DNA from: Desulfobacter latus
GTDB taxonomy: Bacteria; Desulfobacterota; Desulfobacteria; Desulfobacterales; Desulfobacteraceae
Reading direction: 5' to 3'
DNA: 45,165 bases
NCBI RefSeq assembly: GCF_013389365.1
Contig: NZ_JACADJ010000027.1
Coordinates: 1 to 45,165, forward strand
Shown here: in pieces, positions 10,736-19,669 of the stretch
How positions within the stretch are numbered: the first letter of the stretch is position 1
How the letters are laid out: every line of letters starts with the position of its first letter
The notes under the pieces: generated by a model
Databases searched by the model: none
What the model saw: the letters and a program-made list of their open reading frames with translations, nothing else
What the model was told of the DNA's origin: nothing
Position numbers and translations under genes: made by a program

Positions 10736-12190
10736 TTAACGGTTGTAGGTCGACGATGCGGTCGTACCTCCGCGGCCTGTCCAGTTGGTGTGAAAAAACA
10801 TTCCCCTGGGCCGGTCGATGCGCTCATACGTGTGAGCGCCAAAATAATCGCGCTGGGCCTGCAGCAAATTGGCCGGCAGGCGCTCTGCGCGATACCCGTC
10901 GTAGTAGGCCAATGCCGCGCCAATGGCCGGCAGGGGAATCCCCAGTTGCACCGCCGTACCCGCCACCCGCCGCCAGCCGTCCTGGGCGGTTTCCAGGGCC
11001 TGCCTGAAAAAAGGCGCCAGGAGCAGATTGACCGGGCCCGCATCGGTGTCGAACGCCGCCTTGATCCTGCCGAGAAATGCCGAACGAATGATGCATCCTC
11101 CCCGCCACATCAGGGCGATGCCGCCATAGTTTAGATCCCACCCCTGCTCGGCGGCCACAGCCCGCATCAACTGATAGCCCTGGGCATAGGAAACGATTTT
11201 GGCGGCGTAGAGCGCCTGTTCCAAGTCATCAATCATCGCTGTCCGGTCGCCTTCAAACACGGTCTGGGGTCCCTTGAGCACCCCTGCGGCCGCAGTGCGC
11301 TCATCCTTGAGGGCCGACAGGCAGCGCGCAAAAACCGCTTCGCCGATCAGTGTCAGGGGCTGGCCCACATCAAGGGCGTTAATGGCTGTCCATTTGCCGG
11401 TGCCCTTCTGGCCGGCCGTGTCGAGAATTTGATCCACCACGGCTTCATTGTTCTCGTCCCTGTAGCCTAGAATGTCCCTGGTGATTTCAATCAGATAGGA
11501 ATTAAGCGGGCCGTTGTTCCATTTGGCGAACACATCGGCCATGGCCGCGTTGGAAAGCCCCAGGCCCTGCTTCATCATCTGGTAGGTCTCGCTGATGAGC
11601 TGCATGTCGCCGTATTCAATGCCGTTGTGCACCATTTTCACGAAATGGCCTGCGCCGCCCTCACCGACCCAGTCGCAGCAGGGTTCTCCGTCGTCGGTGT
11701 AGGCGCAGATCTTCTGGAAGATCGGCCGGACCGACGCCCAGGCCGCGGCAGCGCCGCCCGGCATGATGGACGGCCCCAGCAGGGCACCCTCTTCGCCACC
11801 GGATATGCCGGCCCCTACAAAGTGGAGCCCTTGGCGCGCCACCGCCGCCACCCGCCGGTTGGTGTCGACAAAGTTTGCGTTGCCCCCGTCGATGATGATG
11901 TCGCCGGCTTCCAGATGGGGCATGACCGATTCAATGAAGGCATCTACAGGTGCGCCGGCCTTGATCATGCACATGACCTTGCGCGGGCGCTTCAACGTTC
12001 CTGCAAGCGCTTCGACCGTGTGACAGCCGATGATATTTTTCCCGGCGGCACGGCCGTTGATAAAGTCATCCACCTTGCGCGTGGTGCGATTGTAGCAGGC
12101 CACCGTAACGCCCTTGCTTTCCATATTCAAAATCAGATTCTCACCCATGACGGCCAGTCCCACAACTCCGATGTCGGCTTGATTGTTCAC
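10736..12190 (-). CDS. gnd: 6-phosphogluconate dehydrogenase, decarboxylating
   Basis: Oxidises 6-phosphogluconate to ribulose-5-phosphate and CO2, giving NADPH. The N-terminal Rossmann fold starts IGVVGLAVMGENLILNM with the NADP-site NRTTRKVDDF. Substrate motifs GGEEGALLGPSIMPGG and GEGGAGHFVKMVHNGIEY (catalytic Lys/Asn) are present, and GQKGTGKWT begins the helical domain. It is 484 residues long, as usual. A GTG start at 12190 is chosen because AGGAAA lies just upstream and the protein then begins with the normal family N-terminus; a longer frame exists to 12274 but is not family-like. It follows zwf by 62 bases. Confidence 0.93.
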   Translation of the reverse strand: MNNQADIGVVGLAVMGENLILNMESKGVTVACYNRTTRKVDDFINGRAAGKNIIGCHTVEALAGTLKRPRKVMCMIKAGAPVDAFIESVMPHLEAGDIIIDGGNANFVDTNRRVAAVARQGLHFVGAGISGGEEGALLGPSIMPGGAAAAWASVRPIFQKICAYTDDGEPCCDWVGEGGAGHFVKMVHNGIEYGDMQLISETYQMMKQGLGLSNAAMADVFAKWNNGPLNSYLIEITRDILGYRDENNEAVVDQILDTAGQKGTGKWTAINALDVGQPLTLIGEAVFARCLSALKDERTAAAGVLKGPQTVFEGDRTAMIDDLEQALYAAKIVSYAQGYQLMRAVAAEQGWDLNYGGIALMWRGGCIIRSAFLGRIKAAFDTDAGPVNLLLAPFFRQALETAQDGWRRVAGTAVQLGIPLPAIGAALAYYDGYRAERLPANLLQAQRDYFGAHTYERIDRPRGMFFHTNWTGRGGTTASSTYNR

Positions 12191-12252
12191 GGTGTTTCCT
12201 TTCTGCTTTTTTGATTGTTCGGTTGGCCGGCCGATACCGGCACGTTCATCTC

Positions 12253-13713
12253 CTAGTTGCACGGCAGTCCACAACAGCCCATTCGCCAGGCATGCCCGCC
12301 CTTGGCCAGCAGCGCATCAGCGGCTTTGGGCCCCCAGCTGCCCCTGGGATAGATCTCAAGGGGCGAGACCCGGGACGACGCGTCCCACCCTTGGATAATC
12401 GGGTCCATCAGGTGCCAGGCATTCTCAATGTCGTCATTGCGGGCAAACAGGGCGGCGTCCCCTTTCAGAGCGTCCAGAAGAAGCCGTTCATAGGCGTCCG
12501 GAAGTACGATGCCCGGAAACGCCTCGTGATAGGAATGGCTCATGTTGACCGAACGGGATTCGGCCACGGTATCGGGAACCTTGGTCTCAAAGCGCAGTTG
12601 AATGCCTTCGTCCGGCTGGATGCAGATGGAAAGAAAATTGGGGGTGAATCCCTGGTTGCCGTGCAGATTGAAAATGACATCCGGCGGCGGCTGAAATTCA
12701 ACGACAATGGCACTGCTTTTGGCAATCATGGCCTTCCCGGAGCGCAGATAAAAAGGAATCCCTTGCCAGCGCCAGTTGTCGATAAAAAGCTTCACGGCGG
12801 CGTAGGTGGGGGTTTGGGAATCCGGCGCCACGTCTTTGGCTGACCGGTAGCCCTCGTATTGGCCGCGCACCGTGTCGGCCATGGAGATGGGACGGACCGT
12901 GCCCAACACCTTGACCTTCTCATTGCGGATGGCGTCGGCATCCAGGGAGGCCGGCGGTTCCATGCTCACCAGGGCCAGCAGCTGCATGAGATGGTTCTGG
13001 AACATGTCCCGCAACACGCCCGCCTTGTCGTAGTAGCCGCCCCGTCGTCCCACATCCACCTGCTCGGCCACCGTGATCTGAACGTTGGAAACGTAACGCC
13101 GGTTCCAGACCGGCTCGAAAAACGTATTGGCGAATCGCAGAAAGATGATGTTCTGGGCCGTCTCCTTGCCCAGATAATGGTCGATGCGGAACACCTGGTG
13201 TTCGGCGAAAGCCTCGTGTACCTCACGATTGAGCGCCCTGGCGGACGTGAGATCCCGGCCAAAGGGCTTCTCAATAATGACCCTGCGGAACCCATGGGTT
13301 TCAGCGGCCATGCCGGCCGCCTTGAGGTGGGCACAGACAGGCCCGATAAAATCCGGCGCAACAGCCAGATAGTAAAGGCACCCGGTGGCACCCGGCGCCA
13401 AACAGTCGAGGTGGGCCTGCAGCGCGCGATAGTCTTTGGCGGCATCCAGATCCCCCCGGAAATAATGAATTGAAGGGGCCAGTTCATTCCAGATCGCGTC
13501 CTCGAAGCTTGCACCGTGGGCTTGGACGCCTTTTTTCAGTTCTTCCCGGAAATCTTCATCACGCCAGTCCCGCCGGGCAAATCCGACGATGCGCAACCCC
13601 GCGGGCAAACGATTTTTCTGGAAGTTGTGGTAAAGCGCCGGCATCAGCTTTCTGACCGTAAGATCACCGGATGCGCCGAAAATGACGATGGTAAAAGGTG
13701 TGTTGGTTTTCAT
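12253..13713 (-). CDS. zwf: Glucose-6-phosphate 1-dehydrogenase
   Basis: Oxidises glucose-6-phosphate to 6-phosphogluconolactone with NADP+. The 486-residue protein shows the nucleotide site IFGASGDLTVRKLMPALY at about 10-27, the active-site signature RIDHYLGKETAQN with the catalytic His, and IIEKPFGRD. The start ATG at 13713 follows a GGAGG ribosome binding site; the frame is open further upstream but that part is not family-like. It is second of the three consecutive oxidative pentose phosphate genes (pgl, zwf, gnd). Confidence 0.95.
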   Translation of the reverse strand: MKTNTPFTIVIFGASGDLTVRKLMPALYHNFQKNRLPAGLRIVGFARRDWRDEDFREELKKGVQAHGASFEDAIWNELAPSIHYFRGDLDAAKDYRALQAHLDCLAPGATGCLYYLAVAPDFIGPVCAHLKAAGMAAETHGFRRVIIEKPFGRDLTSARALNREVHEAFAEHQVFRIDHYLGKETAQNIIFLRFANTFFEPVWNRRYVSNVQITVAEQVDVGRRGGYYDKAGVLRDMFQNHLMQLLALVSMEPPASLDADAIRNEKVKVLGTVRPISMADTVRGQYEGYRSAKDVAPDSQTPTYAAVKLFIDNWRWQGIPFYLRSGKAMIAKSSAIVVEFQPPPDVIFNLHGNQGFTPNFLSICIQPDEGIQLRFETKVPDTVAESRSVNMSHSYHEAFPGIVLPDAYERLLLDALKGDAALFARNDDIENAWHLMDPIIQGWDASSRVSPLEIYPRGSWGPKAADALLAKGGHAWRMGCCGLPCN

Positions 13714-13781
13714 GCCTTTCCCGTACCTCCTGTGCTTGATGGCGTTTGCCATCGGGACGATGAAGCCTGGTGTATGCACCT

Positions 13782-14528
13782 TCAGAACAAATCCGCGGCC
13801 GCGGCCCTGTCGAGGAACCACCCCAACTCACCACCTGATGGATTTACCAGTTGTGACGGCAGTCGCGGTTTCTTCCCGTTTGGCTTGAATACCCGCGATA
13901 GTATTTGGGCCTTTTGGTCCCCGGCCGCCACGAAAAGAACGCTGTGGGCATTGTTTATCACAGGCAGCGTCATCGTGATACGGATGGGCGGCGGCTTGGG
14001 CGCATCCATCACCGCCACCACCCAGCGTTGCGTCTCGCGCAGCGCCGGGTGGTCCGGAAACAAAGATGCGGTGTGGCCGTCTGTGCCGATACCGAGCAGG
14101 ATCAGGTCCAATCTCGGCCATTGGCCGGGTTCAGGTTCCAGCACATGTCGCATGACGTCTTCATAACGCCCTGCGGTCTGAGCAGGATCAAACGAATCGT
14201 CAACAGCGTGAATCTGTTCAACCGGAATCCCGACATGGGTGAGCAATTGCCGGTCCGCATGATGGTAATTGGAATCCGGGCTGTCTTTGGGTACCCATCG
14301 CTCGTCGGCCCAAAAGATATGCCAGGCAGCCCAGTCGATGGCGGCGCTCAAGGGCATCGTTGCCAGGGGCGGTCCGATGATGTCCATGAGCGAGCCGCCC
14401 GACAGGGCCACGCAGAACCGGCCCCGCCTGGCCGCAGCATTGGCTGCCCGGCGGGCGACGTAAGCAGCCAGGGCGGACGACAGTTTGTCGCGGTTGGAAT
14501 AGACGTTCACCTCAGGCTGTGATCCCAT
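13782..14528 (-). CDS. pgl: 6-phosphogluconolactonase
   Basis: Hydrolyses 6-phosphogluconolactone to 6-phosphogluconate. It is a 248-residue DevB/SugarP_isomerase-type protein. Visible motifs are ALSGGSLMDIIGPPL, DWAAWHIFWADERWVPKDSPDSN, DLILLGIGTDGHTASLFPDH (catalytic loop with GxDGHxASLFP) and the VTMTLPVINNA-like strand (here ITMTLPVINNA). An ATG at 14528 with GAGG eight bases upstream is preferred over the in-frame GTG at 14549. It lies between wrbA and zwf on the same strand. Confidence 0.9.
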   Translation of the reverse strand: MGSQPEVNVYSNRDKLSSALAAYVARRAANAAARRGRFCVALSGGSLMDIIGPPLATMPLSAAIDWAAWHIFWADERWVPKDSPDSNYHHADRQLLTHVGIPVEQIHAVDDSFDPAQTAGRYEDVMRHVLEPEPGQWPRLDLILLGIGTDGHTASLFPDHPALRETQRWVVAVMDAPKPPPIRITMTLPVINNAHSVLFVAAGDQKAQILSRVFKPNGKKPRLPSQLVNPSGGELGWFLDRAAAADLF

Positions 14529-14591
14529 GTTCCGGACCTCGATATTCACATATTGTCACAAATTGGAGTGCTCTACATATTGAAGCCCACA

Positions 14592-15203
14592 CTATCCCAT
14601 GAGCTTCTTGGCGATTTCGGCGACATGTTTGCCCTGAAAGCGCGCTGCCGCCAACTCGTTCTCGCTGGGCATTCGCTCACCCGATCCGCCTGCGATTGTC
14701 GACGCGCCGTATGGCGAACCGCCGGTTACTTCGTCGATGCGCATTTGGCCCTGAAACGCATAGGGCAACCCCACGATCACGAAACCGTGATGCAGGAGCG
14801 AGACATGAAACGAGAGTATGGTAGATTCCTGCCCGCCGTGCTGCGTGGCGCTGCTTGTAAACACACTGCCCACTTTGCCCACCAGGGCGCCCTGGGCCCA
14901 GAGCCCGCCGGTAGCATCCAGGAACTGGCGCATCTGCCCGCACATATTGCCGAAACGAGTCGGCGTGCCGAAGATGACGGCATCCGCGTCGGCAAGCTCG
15001 TCAACCGTACAGACGGGTATATGGGCCTGTGTTTGTTGGGCATCGACCGCCCCCATCTTCTCAAGGACGTCTTCAGGCAGGGTTTCCGGTACGCGCCGCA
15101 GGACGGCTTCGGCGTCAACGACCTGTCCGACGCCTTCTGCAATCGCTTCCGCCATTTTGTGTACATGCCCATAAGTAGAGTAGTAAACGATCAGTATTCT
15201 CAT
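14592..15203 (-). CDS. wrbA: NAD(P)H:quinone oxidoreductase, WrbA family
   Basis: FMN-dependent flavodoxin-fold quinone reductase of 203 residues. The N-terminal FMN phosphate loop [15 protein letters not shown], the [19 protein letters not shown] loop and the [11 protein letters not shown] / [12 protein letters not shown] motifs are characteristic. AGGAG lies upstream of the ATG. It sits in an operon that makes NADPH, so a role in two-electron quinone reduction with that NADPH, or in redox-stress protection, is plausible (inference). Confidence 0.92.
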   Translation of the reverse strand: MRILIVYYSTYGHVHKMAEAIAEGVGQVVDAEAVLRRVPETLPEDVLEKMGAVDAQQTQAHIPVCTVDELADADAVIFGTPTRFGNMCGQMRQFLDATGGLWAQGALVGKVGSVFTSSATQHGGQESTILSFHVSLLHHGFVIVGLPYAFQGQMRIDEVTGGSPYGASTIAGGSGERMPSENELAAARFQGKHVAEIAKKLMG

Positions 15204-15251
15204 TGGATGATCTCCTGTTATCGGTTTTGGGAAGGTGCGGTGACCCGGGGC

Positions 15252-15584
15252 CTAATGCCTGATCTTGGCCAGAACCTCCGGATTGGGCTGGGGCAGACCT
15301 GCAATTTTCCACGCCGTAATAGGATCGGGAAACTGATGATATTGGCAGGACTTTTCCTGCCCCACATTTTTGCAGACCGCCCTGATGATGGGGAAGGCCT
15401 CAAACCGCTTATAATAATCCCGGACAAATTTAAGAATTTCCATCCGTTCCTTGCTCAGGGGACACTCATCGGATATGCCTTCCCTCTCCGCAAGGGCACA
15501 TGCGATTTGTTCGGTCCAGGTGGAAGGATCCATCAGGTACCCGTCCGCATCCAGTTTTAATTCTTCTTGGCCCAATGAACTCAT
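15252..15584 (-). CDS. DsrC/TusE-family protein lacking the redox cysteines
   Basis: 110-residue DsrC-fold protein. Family features are LDADGYLMDPSTWTEQIA at the N-terminus, EILKFVRDYYKRF, then PIIRAVCKNVGQE and the C-terminal arm WKIAGLPQPNPEVLAKIRH. In DsrC proper the arm carries two cysteines that shuttle sulfur for dissimilatory sulfite reductase; here the first position is Trp and the second is not Cys, and the tail runs several residues longer. Two other cysteines (in AVCKN and KSCQY) are present. It is therefore probably not a sulfur carrier of the DsrC type; a regulatory role has been proposed for cysteine-less members of the family. GGAGG precedes the ATG. It is the first gene of the WrbA/pentose-phosphate operon. 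Confidence 0.88.
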   Translation of the reverse strand: MSSLGQEELKLDADGYLMDPSTWTEQIACALAEREGISDECPLSKERMEILKFVRDYYKRFEAFPIIRAVCKNVGQEKSCQYHQFPDPITAWKIAGLPQPNPEVLAKIRH

Positions 15585-16016
15585 GGTTGGCCTCCTTATT
15601 TTAAAATAATTAAAAATAGCAACGCAGATGACGCCGCATAAAGAGAAACATTAAAACAAGCCACTTCTGACACATGACAAAGATAGATTAAAAAACTTCA
15701 CACATCAAAAAAGGGGGCAGAAACTCAAAAAAATAATACGTTATAAATACAAAACCACGCGTACCCATCCAATGGCCGTCAGCTGAATGTCCAAACTTTC
15801 GCTCGCCAAGGGATCTGTTCAAAAAATTATGTGAAGTGTAGGACAAAAAATTGCTTTTTGTCAAGCCTAAAGAGAGGCTTGCAGTGGATGAAATTCTTGA
15901 TTTTGCGGCCAGACTGTATAAAATGAATTCGATTTAAAAACGTGGTCATCGAATGGTATGGATATTGATTGAAATAATAACTGTTAAAATATTTAAAGCA
16001 ACGCAAAGACCCTGCA
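15585..16016. other. Intergenic region between divergent operons
   Basis: About 430 bases with no convincing gene. It holds an inverted repeat AAGCCT-AAAGAG-AGGCTT (15867-15884), a short open stretch (about 15856-15937) that ends in a protein-like tail (ERLAVDEILDFAARLYKMNSI) without a good start and may be a gene remnant, and a weak sigma-54-like element before the hemerythrin gene. Confidence 0.5.
15954..15969 (+). promoter_or_regulatory. Possible sigma-54-like promoter of the hemerythrin operon
   Basis: TGGTATGGATATTGAT has GG and GA separated by ten bases, the same -24/-12 layout and the same TTGAT -12 half as the stronger element at 21254. It lies 48 bases before the hemerythrin ATG. 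The -24 half is poor (TGGTAT), so this is tentative. Confidence 0.3.
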
Positions 16017-16415
16017 ATGATAAAAAGAATTCAATGGCAAACTAAGTACAAAATCGGTATCAAAGAAGTTGATTTACAGCATGAATATTTTGCCTTGCTG
16101 ATAAACAGACTTGGCAGTGAGCTTTTTTTGACAAACAGTATTCATTATAAGCACAGATTAATGGAAGAGCTTTCCTTGTATGCGTCATTTCACTTTATCA
16201 GTGAAGAAAATATGATGATGAAAGCAAATTTTCCTGATTATAAAGGTCACGCACGCCTTCATCGAAAACTGTTAAGCCGCTTGAATGACCAAATAAACTA
16301 CTTCTGCTCAGAAAAAGTAACCGAAGAGTCAATTATTAACTTTCTGGTCAGCTGGTTCTTTGAGCACACCCTTGAGCACGATAAGGCGTTTTCTCTTTTT
16401 TTGAATGAAAAATAG
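16017..16415 (+). CDS. Bacteriohemerythrin
   Basis: 132-residue four-helix O2-binding protein with a non-heme di-iron site. All seven expected ligands are visible at the family spacing: His22 (DLQHEY), His59 and Glu63 (FHFISEE), His78 and His82 (GHARLH), His117 and Asp122 (EHTLEHD). It has no membrane segment and no fused domain. Eleven bases separate it from the hybrid kinase gene downstream, suggesting one transcript. It may bind, deliver or report oxygen to the neighbouring signalling proteins (inference). Confidence 0.93.
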   Translation: MIKRIQWQTKYKIGIKEVDLQHEYFALLINRLGSELFLTNSIHYKHRLMEELSLYASFHFISEENMMMKANFPDYKGHARLHRKLLSRLNDQINYFCSEKVTEESIINFLVSWFFEHTLEHDKAFSLFLNEK

Positions 16416-16426
16416 CAGGTAGATCC

Positions 16427-19400
16427 ATGGAACAGTATAAACAAATCGTCATTGTGGTTAAAAGTGATGAAAGCAGCGACTTATTACCGGATATCTTATC
16501 AGGCCAAACATTTGATGTCATGAATCTCAAAAAAGATGACAACATCCCAGAGATGGTTCGCCTGGCACATCCGGACCTTGTTTTAATAGACGTTGAAGAT
16601 TCTAATGATTTTGCCATTGAACTGTGCCGTTCTTTAAAAGCATCAGAAAAAACAAGTGATGTCCCTGTTATTATCATTTTAATGCTTCCTGAAATCCAAG
16701 ACAAAGAAAATGCTTTTGACGCAGGATGTTATGATTTTATAACAAAGCCCTATGCTTCATCAGAGTTACTTGTACGAATTCATAATTGTCTATTAAATCA
16801 AATGTATTTAAAAAAGCTTGAACATCAAGTGTATGATCGTACCAAAGAACTTGAAGCAAACAAGTCCCGATTTAAAAACATCTTTACCAGTTTAAGTATC
16901 GGCGCTGTTATTTTTGAACCGATTAATAACGGCAATGATTTTGTCATCCAGGAGTTTAATCCTGCCGCAGAAAAGATCGAAAAAATCAAGATGAAGGATG
17001 TTGTGGACAGACCGCTCACCCAGGCGTTCCCCGGCGTTAATGAGTTCGGTCTGCTGGACGTATTTAAACAGGTTTACAAAAACGGAACGCCTGTCCGCCA
17101 CCCTGTCAGTATTTACAAGGACAACAGAATACAGGGATGGCGGGAAAACTATGTGATTAAGCTGCCCTCAGGAGAAATTGTTGCATTATACACCGATGAA
17201 ACCAAGCAGAAAAAGGCTGAAGAAAAGATTCTTCAACATAGAAATTTCCTTCAAAAAATCATCGACGGGGTCAATGACGGCTTGATGGTGATTAACCGGG
17301 ACTATACCATAGCTTATGCAAACAAGGTAGCCTTGGAAACTTACGGGCATAAACGCCTGGAACCTACCATGACCTGCTATGAGGTTTTGTATGCCCAAAA
17401 CGCTCCGTGCAGCGGCAAAGGAGTCGTTTGCCCACTGAAAGAGATTATAAAATCAAGAACTTTTGAAAAATTTGAACACACTTACAGGGACAGTCAAAAT
17501 AGAAACCGGTCAATTGAGATATCGTGTTCACCGATTTTGGATGAAAACAGTGAAGTAACCCAGATGATAAAACTGTTTCGGGATGTCACGGAACAAAAAC
17601 GCAGGGAGCAACGAAGAGATGCCCTGGTGAAGTTGTCTAAACTAGCTGTGGGTGCCACCTCAAAAGAGGTCACAGAGGCTTTTTTAAATGAAGCTGAGAA
17701 AATAACGGACAGCAAAATCGGATTTTTCCATATCATAGATGAAGAACGTTCTTTAATCAAATTGACAGCCTGTTCAACCAACACGCGTAAAAATATGTGC
17801 AAGGCCAAGGACAACACCGGTCATTATCCCAAGGAAAAAGCCGGTGTCTGGGCAGATTGTTTAAGAACACGAAATGCTGTAATTCACAATGACTATGAAT
17901 CTTTACCCAATAAAAAGGGATTGCCTGAAGGTCACGCGCCCATTGTAAGAGAACTTGTTGTCCCGGTATTGAAAAATGATCAAATCGTTGCCGTTTTAGG
18001 GGTTGGCAATCGAGAATATAACTACCTTGCTGAAGACTGTGAAAATGTGACGGCTTTGGCTGACATGGCTTGGGATATTATTTCGCATAAACAGATAGAG
18101 GAAAAGCTGCAATCATCTGAAGCCCGGTTTTCAAAATTGTTTTTTTCCAGTCCCGATGCGACTGTCCTGCTTCGATTATCAGACGGCAATATCGTAGATG
18201 TCAATGTTGCATTTGAAAAGACCTTTGGATATGAGCGGCAATTCTGCAGAAAAAAGAGTTTTCTATCACTTAAGCCCTGGCTTGACAAAGAAATAACCCA
18301 ATTTATCCTCAAGGAGTTACAAAAAGGCAATCGTGTTCAAGGGCTTGAAATTCAATGCCAGCGATCCTCCGGTGCAACTTTTGATGCCGCAATATCATGC
18401 GATACCACAACAATAGAACAGGAAGCGCACCTGATTGTCATTATCCGGGATATCAGTAAACGCAAGGCTGCTGAGAAGGAAAAGCAGGCTTTGGAAAATC
18501 AACTTCAACACGCCAGGAAGATGGAATCCATTGGCACCCTTGCCGGAGGGATTGCCCATGACTTCAACAATATCCTGTCAGCAATTATGGGGTACACGCA
18601 GTTGCTCATGGCATCTGCTCCCGATACAGGTGAAGATCATCAAAGGCTTAACAATATATTGACAGCGGGCCGGCGGGCAAGTGATCTGGTTTCACAGATT
18701 CTTACATTCAGCCGCAATGACGTGCAGGACCTTAAACCCTTAAAGGCCCAGTTCATCGTAAAGGAAGCGCTCAGACTGTTGCAATCATCAATACCGGCTA
18801 CAATCAAAATCAAACAAAATATACAAAATGACTGCGGCATGGTTTTGGCGAATCCAACACAAATTCATCAAATCATCATGAATAGCTGTACAAATGCGTA
18901 TCACGCCATGAAATTCACCGGCGGTGTTCTCAGTGTATCGTTGGAACAAGTTGAACTGAGCCGGGAAGATATCGCTGTAAAGCCTCATCTGGCATCAGGT
19001 CCGTATGCCCGGATATCCATCACTGATAATGGGCCCGGAATACCCAAAGATATTCTGGACAGAATTTTTGAACCCTATTTCACCACCAAATCCAAAGGCG
19101 AAGGAACTGGCCTTGGCCTTGCGACAGTCCACGGCATTGTTACCGGGCTGAAAGGAGACATTACCGTTCACAGCGACCCTGGAAAACAGACCACCTTTCA
19201 AATCGTTTTACCCATAGTCCGTGCCTTGGAAAAACAGGCCCCGACGACGAGACTCAAAGATATTCCACAAGGAAATGAACGCATACTTCTTGTGGATGAT
19301 GAGGCGTTTTTGGTGGATGCAACAGAATCGATTCTTGAAAGTCTAGGGTATGACGTGACTGCCATGACAGACAGCATTGAGGCGTTTGAATTGTTTCAAC

Positions 19401-19669
19401 GTTCTCCCAAGGCGTTTGATTTAATCATTACGGATATGACAATGCCGGGTATGAGCGGTGACAAGCTTGCAAAAAAGATATTTGAAATTACACCTGAAAT
19501 ACCGGTCATTCTAATGACGGGACACAGTGATATAATGAATTTCAAAAAGGCAAAAGCCATGGGCATCAAGGGCTATCTGACCAAGCCTGCGCTGCGCAGG
19601 CATCTTGCAGAAGAGATCAGAAGGTGCTTTGGGGGCGATAGCACCGGGATGGGTAGAAACAATGGCTAA
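16427..19669 (+). CDS. Hybrid histidine kinase (REC-PAS-PAS-GAF-PAS-HisKA-HATPase-REC)
   Basis: Cytoplasmic 1080-residue kinase without transmembrane segments. An N-terminal receiver lies at about 5-125 (LVLIDVED, KPY). PAS domains lie at about 145-270 and 275-395, the second with four cysteines in the CYEVLYAQNAPC...VVCPL region, which could hold a redox or metal site. A GAF domain is at about 405-560 and a third PAS at 565-690. HisKA has the phospho-acceptor His in GGIAHDFNNIL, HATPase has DNGPGIP and GTGLGLATVHG, and the C-terminal receiver has LIITDMTMPG. An AGG lies before the ATG. Its stop overlaps the start of the sigma-54 regulator by eight bases, marking the pair as a two-component system. 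Confidence 0.93.
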   Translation: MEQYKQIVIVVKSDESSDLLPDILSGQTFDVMNLKKDDNIPEMVRLAHPDLVLIDVEDSNDFAIELCRSLKASEKTSDVPVIIILMLPEIQDKENAFDAGCYDFITKPYASSELLVRIHNCLLNQMYLKKLEHQVYDRTKELEANKSRFKNIFTSLSIGAVIFEPINNGNDFVIQEFNPAAEKIEKIKMKDVVDRPLTQAFPGVNEFGLLDVFKQVYKNGTPVRHPVSIYKDNRIQGWRENYVIKLPSGEIVALYTDETKQKKAEEKILQHRNFLQKIIDGVNDGLMVINRDYTIAYANKVALETYGHKRLEPTMTCYEVLYAQNAPCSGKGVVCPLKEIIKSRTFEKFEHTYRDSQNRNRSIEISCSPILDENSEVTQMIKLFRDVTEQKRREQRRDALVKLSKLAVGATSKEVTEAFLNEAEKITDSKIGFFHIIDEERSLIKLTACSTNTRKNMCKAKDNTGHYPKEKAGVWADCLRTRNAVIHNDYESLPNKKGLPEGHAPIVRELVVPVLKNDQIVAVLGVGNREYNYLAEDCENVTALADMAWDIISHKQIEEKLQSSEARFSKLFFSSPDATVLLRLSDGNIVDVNVAFEKTFGYERQFCRKKSFLSLKPWLDKEITQFILKELQKGNRVQGLEIQCQRSSGATFDAAISCDTTTIEQEAHLIVIIRDISKRKAAEKEKQALENQLQHARKMESIGTLAGGIAHDFNNILSAIMGYTQLLMASAPDTGEDHQRLNNILTAGRRASDLVSQILTFSRNDVQDLKPLKAQFIVKEALRLLQSSIPATIKIKQNIQNDCGMVLANPTQIHQIIMNSCTNAYHAMKFTGGVLSVSLEQVELSREDIAVKPHLASGPYARISITDNGPGIPKDILDRIFEPYFTTKSKGEGTGLGLATVHGIVTGLKGDITVHSDPGKQTTFQIVLPIVRALEKQAPTTRLKDIPQGNERILLVDDEAFLVDATESILESLGYDVTAMTDSIEAFELFQRSPKAFDLIITDMTMPGMSGDKLAKKIFEITPEIPVILMTGHSDIMNFKKAKAMGIKGYLTKPALRRHLAEEIRRCFGGDSTGMGRNNG

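Noticed and set aside
15856-15937. Short peptide-coding stretch upstream of the hemerythrin gene
   Set aside because: A stop precedes it directly and there is no start with a ribosome binding site; at most it is a remnant.
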